Positions 25,868-33,345 of a DNA stretch of 64,000 nt are shown here, one piece after another. The stretch spans positions 1 through 64,000 of the forward strand of contig NZ_LFBV01000009.1 in the NCBI RefSeq assembly GCF_001905345.1. Direction: 5' to 3'. The notes under the pieces were generated by a model, which made no database searches, was not told where the DNA came from, and worked only from the letters and a program-made list of their open reading frames with translations. The translations under genes and the position numbers were made by a program. The DNA comes from Streptomyces uncialis. Lineage in GTDB: Bacteria > Actinomycetota > Actinomycetes > Streptomycetales > Streptomycetaceae. Every line of letters starts with the position of its first letter. The first letter of the stretch is position 1.

Positions 25868-26395
25868 ATGACCCAGCAACCCATGAACAGCGCGCCGTCG
25901 GCCGACGAGGCCACCGCGTATCTGGAGGCCGTCCGCGGGCGGCTGAGGGCCGACGGATGTTCGGTGACCAAGGCCACCTGGGGCGATCACCAGGTCGTAC
26001 TCGGCAGCCGGTCGGACCGCAAGGCGCGCTGGATGGGCACCAAGGCCGAGCTGTTCGTCCTCGCCGCGGCGGTCCCCGAGGTCGACGCCCGTTCCCTCGC
26101 GGGATTCACCGAGTGGGCGATGGCGTTCGCGAGAAGTGTCCGCACCGGTGTGGCCGGTGCCCGCAACGCGGCGTCGGTCCTGCCGGCCCTGATCAGCGGC
26201 AGTGTCCAGCCGGAGGCGGTGAACTGGGCGGCGGCGGACGCCCGGCTGCTCGGGGCGACCGTGATCGGCCGCCCGATCACGGTGGAGGTACTCGCCCCGG
26301 GGTCCGCCCGGGTCACCGTCTACCAGGGACGGCCCATGTACGGCGGGATGTTCACGGGGCACGTCCTGGAGAAGGCCGCGCGGTACTTCCCCTGA
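25868..26395 (+). CDS. Conserved hypothetical protein
   Basis: A 175-residue soluble protein without signal peptide or membrane segment; not recognised. It looks like a two-part alpha/beta fold: a basic segment VTKATWGDHQVVLGSRSDRK, a central helical stretch TEWAMAFARSVRTG, and a C-terminal beta part ending MFTGHVLEKAARYF. The ATG at 25868 has GGAGG eight bases upstream. A bidirectional terminator follows. Confidence 0.7.
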   Translation: MTQQPMNSAPSADEATAYLEAVRGRLRADGCSVTKATWGDHQVVLGSRSDRKARWMGTKAELFVLAAAVPEVDARSLAGFTEWAMAFARSVRTGVAGARNAASVLPALISGSVQPEAVNWAAADARLLGATVIGRPITVEVLAPGSARVTVYQGRPMYGGMFTGHVLEKAARYFP

Positions 26396-26424
26396 GGGTG
26401 CGGCCCCGGGTCCCGTGCCGGGGA

Positions 26425-26473
26425 CCGTTGGGGTTCAAGGCGTCACCATGAGCGGTGCCTTGAACCGCAACGG
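26425..26473. terminator. Bidirectional hairpin terminator
   Basis: Inverted repeat CCGTTG-G-GGTTCAAGGC / GCCTTGAACC-G-CAACGG with a 15-nt loop, between a plus-strand gene ending at 26395 and a minus-strand gene ending at 26504. It can serve both. Confidence 0.85.
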
Positions 26474-26503
26474 CTCCCGCCGGTCACCGTGCCGGCGCAT
26501 CCG

Positions 26504-27058
26504 TCAGGCGCTGTTCGCCCAGCTCCGCAGGGCCGACTCGGACGAGAAGTCGCCGAGGTTCTTGTCGAGCGGACGGTCCGTGTACTGGTGGAACCGCCAG
26601 TCCGCCTTGATCCGGGGTTTCCCCGCGGTCGTGTAATCGGCGATCCAGAGCCCGTCCCCGGCGAACGACGTGTCGTCGTGGTTGAGCCAGAAATCCCGGT
26701 TGCAGTACAGCAGCACCCGGTGGGTCGGCCGCAGCCGCTTCACCTCCCGCAGGAAGGCGTCCTTCTCGGCGTTGCTGGCCCGGGTGTTCTCGCCGGTCCA
26801 CTCCCAGTCGACGGCCAGCAGATCACGGCCCTTCGACACGCACTCCTCCACGAAGTACGCCGCCTGCGCCTTGATGTTGCCCGGCCACAGGAAGTGGTAG
26901 AAGCCCACCACACAGCCCGCGTCCCGGGCCTGTTTGGCCTGGGCGGTCTGCCGGGGGTTGATGTAGGAACGGCCCTCGGTCGCCTTCACGAACACGAAGG
27001 CCAGTCCGTCGGTCTCGAACGACGACTGGTAGGCACTCACATCGATGCCGCGGATCAT
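26504..27058 (-). CDS. GH25-like lysozyme/muramidase
   Basis: A 184-residue GH25-fold protein, a family that cleaves the MurNAc-GlcNAc bond of peptidoglycan. It starts with the catalytic-barrel strand MIRGIDVSAYQ. FVFVKATEG, AGCVVGFYHF and LLAVDWEWTG carry the conserved acids, and IADYTTAG and FHQYTD follow. No signal peptide or cell-wall-binding domain is visible, which is unusual for a host enzyme and more like a phage endolysin. The ATG at 27058 has GGGAGAGG upstream. Confidence 0.82.
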   Translation of the reverse strand: MIRGIDVSAYQSSFETDGLAFVFVKATEGRSYINPRQTAQAKQARDAGCVVGFYHFLWPGNIKAQAAYFVEECVSKGRDLLAVDWEWTGENTRASNAEKDAFLREVKRLRPTHRVLLYCNRDFWLNHDDTSFAGDGLWIADYTTAGKPRIKADWRFHQYTDRPLDKNLGDFSSESALRSWANSA

Positions 27059-27308
27059 ACGGTTCGCCTCTCCCGGACCGGGGTCGCACGGCGCCGGTCC
27101 GGCCCCCAGCGTGCCCGCCCGGCGGGACGCGTATCCGCCCCTTCCGGGGCAAGGCACCCGAAGCGGTGAACCCGGGCCGCGGGTCTTCCCTCCAGGGCTC
27201 CGGTCGTACCCCACCTCCGGCCCGTACGATGCCCACCGCTCGGTCACCGGGCAACTCGGCCACACCGTAACCGATGTGACGGTGTGTCAGGTCGCTTGTT
27301 CAGAGGCG

Positions 27309-28460
27309 TCACCCGTCTCCCGTGACCGTCAGCACCTCCTGCACGGGCCTGCGCCGGAGTGCCGGGCCCGGCTGGTCGCCGTAGCCGAAGCGGATCACCA
27401 TCTGGACATGGCTCAGGGCCGACGCCGGGTCCCGTACCGCCCAGCGCAGCTCGTCCCACTCCAGGGCCTCGGAGGCCAGTGAGGTGGCCAGGCCGTCCAG
27501 GGTCGCCTCCAGCAGGACCCGCTCCAGGGCCTGGCCCGCCCGCAGCCAGTCGGCCCGGCTGTCACCCGCCGTGCCCAGCAGCGCCAGCTGCGGCGACCGC
27601 TCGAAGTCCGCCACCGCCCGTCCGGAGGAATCGTCCCCCGCGTCGAGATCCCGGACCGGGGCGTTCCCCGCGCGTGCCCGGGGGCCGAAGGCGTCCGAGG
27701 GAACGCCGTCGTCGGGGGGTGTGTCCGGCGGGTGCGTACGGAGGTCGCCCGTCCAGGCGGCGAGCTCCTCGCGCAGGGCCGTGTCGCTCAGCTGCCGCCG
27801 TTCGGCCTCCCGTCCCAGCTCCAGGACCGTCTCGCCGTGGAACTCGTCCGGGAACGCCAGCCGCGCGCCCTCGATCAGCGCGGCCCGGCGCAGGGTGTCG
27901 AGCAGCTGCTCGTCGATGCGCTCCTCGGTGAAGGGCGCCCGGCTGGTCCGGCGGCGGCGCAGCGCGGGATACAGGTCGGCCAGCTCGTCGTACGCGTCGG
28001 CCGTGCCGTCGTAGGGCTCACCGGACCTGCGGTAGGTCTCCGTCGTCTTGCGGTACGGCAGCCGGGTCGCGTCGTACAGCGCGCGTCCGCCGTCCAGCCG
28101 GACCTCCGCGAGCAGGAGCGGGTCGCCGGGGTCGGGCAGCAGCCGGGTCACGGGCTTCCAGCCCGCGTGCGCGGCGGCGACCCGCAGATTGAAGAGCGCG
28201 GCGGCGCACCCCAGGTGGGCGGCCCGGCCGTCGGGGTCGGACAGCGCGATCCCGCGGTCGGGATCGGCCCGTACCTCCACGACCCGGCGGTCCGGGTCGT
28301 AGCGGAATCGCCACGGCTGGGCGTTGTGCAGGGAGGGCGCGGTGATCGCGTCGGCCACCAGGTCGGCGATCGCCTCCGGGCTCGGTACGGGGACGGGGTC
28401 CTGTCCTCCGTCCGGGTCAGGGGTGTGTGCGTCGGGACCGGCTGGGGTCTTCAGCGACAC
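27309..28460 (-). CDS. Acg-like nitroreductase family protein
   Basis: A 383-residue flavin-binding nitroreductase-fold protein of the Acg/Rv3131 group, with two nitroreductase half-domains in one chain. Key segments are ITAPSLHNAQPWRFR, LGCAAALFNLRVAAAHAGW, RRTSRAPF and QALERVLLEATLDGLATS. Mycobacterial relatives are dormancy-regulon proteins that sequester FMN; the enzymatic reaction is uncertain. The GTG at 28460 follows a strong GAGGAGG site. It is divergent from the phosphatase gene across a 360-bp gap. Confidence 0.85.
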   Translation of the reverse strand: MSLKTPAGPDAHTPDPDGGQDPVPVPSPEAIADLVADAITAPSLHNAQPWRFRYDPDRRVVEVRADPDRGIALSDPDGRAAHLGCAAALFNLRVAAAHAGWKPVTRLLPDPGDPLLLAEVRLDGGRALYDATRLPYRKTTETYRRSGEPYDGTADAYDELADLYPALRRRRTSRAPFTEERIDEQLLDTLRRAALIEGARLAFPDEFHGETVLELGREAERRQLSDTALREELAAWTGDLRTHPPDTPPDDGVPSDAFGPRARAGNAPVRDLDAGDDSSGRAVADFERSPQLALLGTAGDSRADWLRAGQALERVLLEATLDGLATSLASEALEWDELRWAVRDPASALSHVQMVIRFGYGDQPGPALRRRPVQEVLTVTGDG

Positions 28461-28822
28461 CGTGGCCTCCTCGGGGTTCCCGTTCTTCTGAGCGGTCCGT
28501 ACGGGCCGGTGAGGTCCGTACGGGACCCGCGACCGTCCCGCACGGTGCGGGTCAGGGCCTGCCGACGCCTGCGGCACTCCCGTGCGCCCGCGAACCCGAG
28601 TACGGGTACGAGCACGAGTACGGGTACCGGTACGGACGCGGACGCGGACACGTCGACAGGGCAATCCTCCCTCTTCGCGGCATATCTAACGACCGGTACA
28701 AGTTTGGCGGGTTCCGTCACTCTTTTCTAGAGTGGCAGTCACAGCCGTCCCGGGACACGGGCGCCCCGGGGGACGCCCACCCACGGACCCGGTGTCCACC
28801 GCGCCCGAGGAACAAGGGGACC
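28461..28822. promoter_or_regulatory. Divergent intergenic region with short tandem repeats and a palindrome
   Basis: Between the nitroreductase and phosphatase starts. It contains low-complexity GAGTACGGGTAC / GAGCAC / GACGCG tandem hexamers (about 28603-28656) and a 17-bp palindrome CACTCTTTTCTAGAGTG (28718-28734) in its least GC-rich part, a likely promoter or operator zone. No gene is supported. Confidence 0.5.
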
Positions 28823-31048
28823 GTGAACGCTGACCGCGCCGACCGGGCGACCGACCGGACACCGGACGGGGCCGACGCCCCGGCAGGGGGGCTCGGCGTG
28901 CCCGGTCTGCGGCGGACCGTTCTCGCGCTGCTCGCCGCCCAGGACGCGGACGCCCTGGTGGGCGCGGCCCTGGACGCGGTGGGCCCGGGGCCCGGGGTCC
29001 GGACCGGTGCCGTCTATCTCGCCAGCGACGACGGCTGGCTGCGGCTGGAGGCCCAGCGGGGACTGGACGCCGAGACCGTCGAGCGCTATCCGGTGATCGC
29101 CCCGGACTCGTCGTTCGCCGTCTCCATCGCGGTCCGGGAGCGCAGGCTGCTCCACAGCCTCGCCGAGAGCCCGGCCCCGGGGCCGGCGGGTCCGGGGGCA
29201 CCGGCGGAGCTGGTCGAGTTCGTCGCGGCGCCGCTGCTGGTGGACGACCGCTGCCTCGGCGCGCTGCTCGTCATGTTCTCCGTCCCGCGCCCGCTGTCCG
29301 CCGAGGACGACCAGCATCTGGCGATGGTCGCCGCGCTCTGCGCCCACCATCTGGACCATCTGATGGCGCTGGAGAGCGCGGGGCTCCCGGCCGGCAGCCC
29401 CCTGCTCGACCCCGCCGAACGCATCGAGTCCCGCCGCTCCCGGCAGTCGCGCCTCGAAATGGCGATGTCCAGCGGATTCATCGGCTCCTGGGAGTGGCAC
29501 ATCCGGACCGGCGCGGCCGTCTGGGACGAGCGTCAGATGCTGCTCTGCGGACTCGGACCGGACACCTTCGACTCACGGGTCGAGACCTTCCGTGAGGCCG
29601 TCCACCCCGATGACCGTTCCACCCTGGACGAGGCGATGGCCGAGGGGCTGCGGAGCGGTGTCTACCACGCCGCGTTCCGGGTGGTGTGGCCCGACGGGAG
29701 CATCCACTGGCTGGAGGCCAAGGGCGCGCTGGAGCGGGCCCCGGACGGGACGCCGGACGCCATGATCGGGGTGTCCTGGGACGACACCGAACAGCGCGAG
29801 CGGGGCCGCCGCCGCGAGGCCCGCCGTGACTTCGTCCTACGGGTGACCAGGGCGTTCGCCGCCGCCCGCTCCACCCGGGACATCATCGACGTGATGGGCC
29901 GGATCGTGCTGCCGGAGGTGGGCGGACGCGCGCTCGCCCTGCATATCGAGCACGAGGGACGGCTGCTGCTGGAGGACGCGATCGGCTACTCGCAGCCGAT
30001 ACGTGACCGGCTGCGGATGATGGGCACCGTCCGGGACAACCCGATGGCCGCCGCGCTGCACGACGGCCATCCGCTGTTCCTGTCCTCCCGCGACGCCTAT
30101 GTGGCCCGGTTCCCCGACCCGCGCATCCGGCCGCCCGAGTCGCACAAGGCGTTCGTGTTCCTGCCGCTGATCTCGGCCGACGGCACGGTCGGCACCTGTC
30201 TGATCTCGTACGCCGAACCGCGTGAGTTCACCTCCGACGACCAGACCGTCGCCACCGCGGTCTCCGGCATCCTCACCCAGACGCTGGCCCGCGCCCGGCT
30301 CTCGGACATGTCCCGGCGGCGGATGACCGAGCTCCAGCGGCTGATGATGCCCCGTTCGCTGCCCCGGCTGCCCGGCTACGACATCGCGGCGCGGTACCGT
30401 CCGGCGGCCGGGGGCATGCAGGTCGGCGGCGACTGGTTCGACGTACTGCCCCGCCCCGACGGCGGTGCCTCGCTGGTCATCGGGGACGTCCAGGGGCACA
30501 GCGCGAAGGCCGCCGGGGTGATGGGCCAGCTGCGCACCGCCCTGCGCGCGCACGCCTCCGACGGCTTCCGCGCGGACGGTCTGCTGTCCCGGGGCAACCA
30601 GACGCTGTGGGGCCTCGACACGGAACGGTTCGCCACCTGCTGCGTCGTCGATGTGTCCGCGCACTCGGGGGACCTGCGGATCGTCCGCGCCGGTCATCCC
30701 CACCCGCTCCAGGCGGAGCCGGGCGGCGCGGTGCACGAGGTGGTCACCCCGGGCGGGCTCCCGCTGGGCTGCCTCCCCGACGACACCTACCCGGTCCACC
30801 AGGGGAACCTGCCGCCCGGCGGCACCCTGCTGCTGTACACCGACGGCCTGGTCGACCGCCCCGACCGCCCGTACGACGAGGCCGTGGACGCCGTACGCGA
30901 GGCGTTCGCCCGATGGGCCGCGGGACCCGAGGACAGCGATCCGCAGACCCGGCTGGAGTTCCTGGCCGACACCCTCGTCTCCCACGGCTTCACCGACCCC
31001 GGCTACGACGACATCGCGATCCTGCTGATCCGCCGCAGCCCGGTGTGA
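28823..31048 (+). CDS. GAF-PAS-GAF sensor with SpoIIE/PP2C phosphatase (RsbU-like)
   Basis: A 741-residue signalling phosphatase predicted to dephosphorylate an anti-anti-sigma factor. A first GAF-type domain lies at about 20-180 (TGAVYLASDDGWLRL). A PAS domain lies at ~225-340 (GFIGSWEWHIRTG, RVVWPDGSIHWLEAKG). A second GAF follows at ~350-495, then a linker (MTELQRLMMPRSLP) and the SpoIIE PP2C domain (about 500-740) with metal-site motifs GGDWFDVLP, VIGDVQGHS, LLLYTDGLVDRP and GYDDIAIL. No membrane segment. The GTG at 28823 follows AAGGGG. Confidence 0.92.
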   Translation: MNADRADRATDRTPDGADAPAGGLGVPGLRRTVLALLAAQDADALVGAALDAVGPGPGVRTGAVYLASDDGWLRLEAQRGLDAETVERYPVIAPDSSFAVSIAVRERRLLHSLAESPAPGPAGPGAPAELVEFVAAPLLVDDRCLGALLVMFSVPRPLSAEDDQHLAMVAALCAHHLDHLMALESAGLPAGSPLLDPAERIESRRSRQSRLEMAMSSGFIGSWEWHIRTGAAVWDERQMLLCGLGPDTFDSRVETFREAVHPDDRSTLDEAMAEGLRSGVYHAAFRVVWPDGSIHWLEAKGALERAPDGTPDAMIGVSWDDTEQRERGRRREARRDFVLRVTRAFAAARSTRDIIDVMGRIVLPEVGGRALALHIEHEGRLLLEDAIGYSQPIRDRLRMMGTVRDNPMAAALHDGHPLFLSSRDAYVARFPDPRIRPPESHKAFVFLPLISADGTVGTCLISYAEPREFTSDDQTVATAVSGILTQTLARARLSDMSRRRMTELQRLMMPRSLPRLPGYDIAARYRPAAGGMQVGGDWFDVLPRPDGGASLVIGDVQGHSAKAAGVMGQLRTALRAHASDGFRADGLLSRGNQTLWGLDTERFATCCVVDVSAHSGDLRIVRAGHPHPLQAEPGGAVHEVVTPGGLPLGCLPDDTYPVHQGNLPPGGTLLLYTDGLVDRPDRPYDEAVDAVREAFARWAAGPEDSDPQTRLEFLADTLVSHGFTDPGYDDIAILLIRRSPV

Positions 31049-31405
31049 CGCGCCGCTCGCGGCGACCCGGACGCCCGTCCCGCGATTCCCACGCGATTTC
31101 CCGTGTGCTCCCGGCGCTCGAAGCGGTCCGGGTAAAGCCGGGTATTACGCCATGCCGGGCCACGTCATGCTGAGCTTTACGTAAAGCGGGGAATCGGGTA
31201 ATGCCGAGTATTACGTAAGGCCGGTCATTACCTGCCCGGGCCATGAAGATGGTGACCGAAATTTCATGAGGTCGCACCTTTCGGGCGATGTTTTTCCGCG
31301 ATGCTGATTCGGACAAGTATTGCCGCGTCATTGCCGAGCGCGGTGGTGTCGGATAGCGTCTCGAATCGCATTACCGACCCGAAAGCGGATGGAGTGGTGA
31401 AAGAA
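31049..31405. promoter_or_regulatory. AT-richer upstream region with TTACGTAA palindromes
   Basis: No gene. Between 31130 and 31230 there are repeated TTACG elements: GGTATTACGCC, the perfect 14-bp palindrome GCTTTACGTAAAGC (31174-31187), GAGTATTACGTAAGG (about 31203) and TCATTACC. The lower GC content and clustering suggest binding sites for a regulator of the secreted protein gene at 31406. Confidence 0.5.
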
Positions 31406-31771
31406 ATGTCGATGAATACTTCCCTCAAGCGGTCCCTTGTCGCACCGGCGGCCGGAGCGCTGCTGGCCGGACTGTTCTCGCTCGGGGTCGCGGCCCCCGC
31501 GTCGGCCGCGTCGGCCACCACCGCCGGCCCCCAGGCGCATCCCAGCGGCTGTAGCTACGGCATCAACCACCGCTCGGGAACGTACGCCCGATGCGACCAC
31601 CACAACGGAGGCTCCTACCGGGCCGTGGGCCAGTGCAAGCGCGACACCACCGGAGCAATCAAGTTCGCCTACGGTACGTGGAAGCAGAGCGGCTTCTCGT
31701 ACTCGTCCTGCGGTGCCGGTTACACACCCCATGTCGCGGGTGTCGAGCTGTCGCCGCGCAACAACACCTGA
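31406..31771 (+). CDS. Small secreted cysteine-containing protein
   Basis: A 121-residue export precursor with a classic Sec signal peptide (KRSLVAPAAGALLAGLFSLG, cleavage near APASA-A). The mature part of ~85 residues has four Cys (SGCSYG, YARCDHH, VGQCKRD, YSSCGAG), probably two disulphides, and is rich in Gly, Ser and Tyr. No family recognised. ATG 31406 or 31412 could start it. The unusual AT-richer upstream region suggests specific regulation. Confidence 0.72.
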   Translation: MSMNTSLKRSLVAPAAGALLAGLFSLGVAAPASAASATTAGPQAHPSGCSYGINHRSGTYARCDHHNGGSYRAVGQCKRDTTGAIKFAYGTWKQSGFSYSSCGAGYTPHVAGVELSPRNNT

Positions 31772-32032
31772 GTTCGTCCGCCCGACCGAATGCCGCGCAT
31801 TCCGGCGGCTTTCCGCCCGCCCGGCGTGCCCCTTCCTGGATCTCGCGGAACCGGTCCGCCCGCTGTTCCGTAATTGGCGGGCGGGGCCCACTGATTGCGG
31901 AACAGCGCGATTTTGAACGGCTCTCAAGAGTTCGCCGGTGAGCGGGGTGAGGGGCGCGCCCCCGCAGGAGCCTTGGCGGTCTGTGTCGCAGCCGAGGCGA
32001 TCAGATGGACCGAGAGGCGCGGCCTCGCGGGG

Positions 32033-32425
32033 TCAGACCTTGATGACGCGGACGCCGGGGCGGCACAGCATGAGGAGATCCTCGGGGTCCGACGTCAGTA
32101 CGGTCACGGGGGCGGGCGAGGCGAGCGCGGTGGCGGCCACGATGGCGTCGAGGGCGTACTTGTGGCCGTGCAGCCCGGCAGCGGCGAGGAGCTTGCCGGC
32201 ATGGCGGGCGATGGCCTCAGTGGGCGGGACGATGTTCACGCGGGAGACGGCGTAGTCGAAGCGGGCCTGGTTGAGCTTCGGGTCGCGTGCTTCGACCAGT
32301 GTGACGGAGCTCGTGACCACGCGGATGTCCTCGGCCTCGGCCGCGGCCAGCCACTCGGTGATTTCAGGAGAGCGTCGTACGAGTTTGGACAACCCCTCAC
32401 AGTCCAGGACGAGCGTCCCGCTCAC
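32033..32425 (-). CDS. PIN-domain toxin (VapC-like)
   Basis: A 130-residue PIN-fold ribonuclease, probably the toxin of a type II pair. It opens with LVLDCEGLSKL (first metal Asp). SSVTLVEARD supplies the conserved acid, HKYALDAIVAATAL the third, and TSDPEDLL the last Asp. The GTG start at 32425 overlaps the antitoxin stop by four bases (GTGA), so translation is coupled. Confidence 0.82.
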   Translation of the reverse strand: MSGTLVLDCEGLSKLVRRSPEITEWLAAAEAEDIRVVTSSVTLVEARDPKLNQARFDYAVSRVNIVPPTEAIARHAGKLLAAAGLHGHKYALDAIVAATALASPAPVTVLTSDPEDLLMLCRPGVRVIKV

Positions 32426-32694
32426 GCCGCGTCCGCCGAGTCGGCCATGTCGCCGCGGAGGATCGCCCGCTTGGCCTCGACCGCCGTCCGGTCCACCGGG
32501 CCGTGTTCGGCTTCGGCGTCCTCGACGAGTTCGCGCAGCAGGTCCCGTTCGAGCTGGCGCTGGATGAGAGCTTCGACGTAGGCGGACATGCCCCGCTTGC
32601 CCGTACGCGCCTTGAGGGCGGCGATCGTGCCTTCGTGGAGGGAGACGGAGACCGGACGGACGGGGCCTTCGCCGGGAGCGGAGGGAGTGGCCAT
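32422..32694 (-). CDS. Antitoxin (VapB/RHH-like)
   Basis: A 90-residue partner of the PIN toxin. The N-terminal half has a ribbon-helix-helix look (RPVSVSLHEGTIAALKARTG, MSAYVEALIQRQLERD). The acidic C-terminus (LRELVEDAEAEHGPVDRTA) is the likely toxin-binding tail. It is the first gene of the pair, and a palindromic operator lies directly upstream. Confidence 0.78.
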   Translation of the reverse strand: MATPSAPGEGPVRPVSVSLHEGTIAALKARTGKRGMSAYVEALIQRQLERDLLRELVEDAEAEHGPVDRTAVEAKRAILRGDMADSADAA

Positions 32695-32703
32695 GCAGCC
32701 ACT

Positions 32704-32722
32704 TTAACAAAACTCTTGTTAA
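32704..32722. promoter_or_regulatory. Toxin-antitoxin autoregulatory operator
   Basis: TTAACAA-AACTC-TTGTTAA, a 19-bp palindrome, lies 10 bp before the antitoxin ATG. It is AT-rich in a GC-rich context, so it probably overlaps the -10 region and is bound by the antitoxin/toxin complex. Confidence 0.72.
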
Positions 32723-33141
32723 TCGGTGCGTGACTGATGCCGGCGCTGTTCGCTGAGGGTGTCGGCCCTCACGCGGGACCTCGATGCTCTGCGGGACCGG
32801 CGCGCGAGCAGTTGACCTGCACCGACGGCGACGTAAAGCGCGACCAGCACCCCGAGTACGAGGTCGAGCCAGTCATAGGCCGTGCCCCTGAGGAGCGAGA
32901 CCCATGCCCGGGTGCCCGCGACGGAGCCGACAACCACGAGCAGCACCGACGCCACGGCATACAGTGCCTTCGCAGCCTTGGGCCGCCGCTCTTTGAGCAG
33001 CTCGCCGCCCGCACCGAGCATGACCAGCGCGGCGAAGGCATGGTGCGACTCCAGGCGCCCCGCCCCGATCGCGTCCACGGTGTTGATCAGGACGCCGATC
33101 GAGCCCACGAACAGTGCACCTTGAGTTATTCGGCGGCTCAT
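32719..33141 (-). CDS. Small integral membrane protein
   Basis: A 140-residue protein with four predicted membrane helices (GALFVGSIGVLINTVDAIG, HAFAALVMLGAGG, ALYAVASVLLVVVGSVAG, LVLGVLVALYVAVGAGQLL) and a basic C-terminal tail. Not recognised. The ATG at 33141 is preferred because the preceding 29 codons are Cys/Pro-rich and not membrane-like. It ends next to the toxin-antitoxin operator and is the last host gene before the prophage. Confidence 0.6.
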   Translation of the reverse strand: MSRRITQGALFVGSIGVLINTVDAIGAGRLESHHAFAALVMLGAGGELLKERRPKAAKALYAVASVLLVVVGSVAGTRAWVSLLRGTAYDWLDLVLGVLVALYVAVGAGQLLARRSRRASRSRVRADTLSEQRRHQSRTD

Positions 33142-33270
33142 CAACCCTCGCTCGCAGTCAGACTTCGGTGGCAATCGATCGATCTTCGCTGTCCCGGGAC
33201 ACCGCGGATCGGAGCCTTGATCCACCACATCGGTACCGACCGGTCGAAGAGCCTGTTCAGGGCCCGCCCC

Positions 33271-33345
33271 TCAGCACTCGATGATATTCACCGCGAGCCC
33301 GCCCCGCGCCGTCTCCTTGTACTTGATGCTCATGTCCGCCCCGAA
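33271..33345 (-). other. sdaA: Left attachment site: displaced 3' end of L-serine ammonia-lyase gene (sdaA)
   Basis: The last ~23 codons of the integrase frame encode GADMSIKYKETARGGLAV-NIIEC, which matches the conserved C-terminus of single-chain bacterial L-serine dehydratase (from memory). The natural reading is that phage and host share this 3' end as the recombination core. Host DNA continues to the left, so the body of sdaA, also minus strand, is expected at the right end of the prophage with its tail restored by phage sequence. The exact core cannot be delimited from one end. Confidence 0.72.

Noticed and set aside
28451..28720. Minus-strand ORF with a PVPVLVLVPVL stretch
   Set aside because: The hydrophobic stretch is the translation of short tandem DNA repeats, and the frame overlaps the nitroreductase start.
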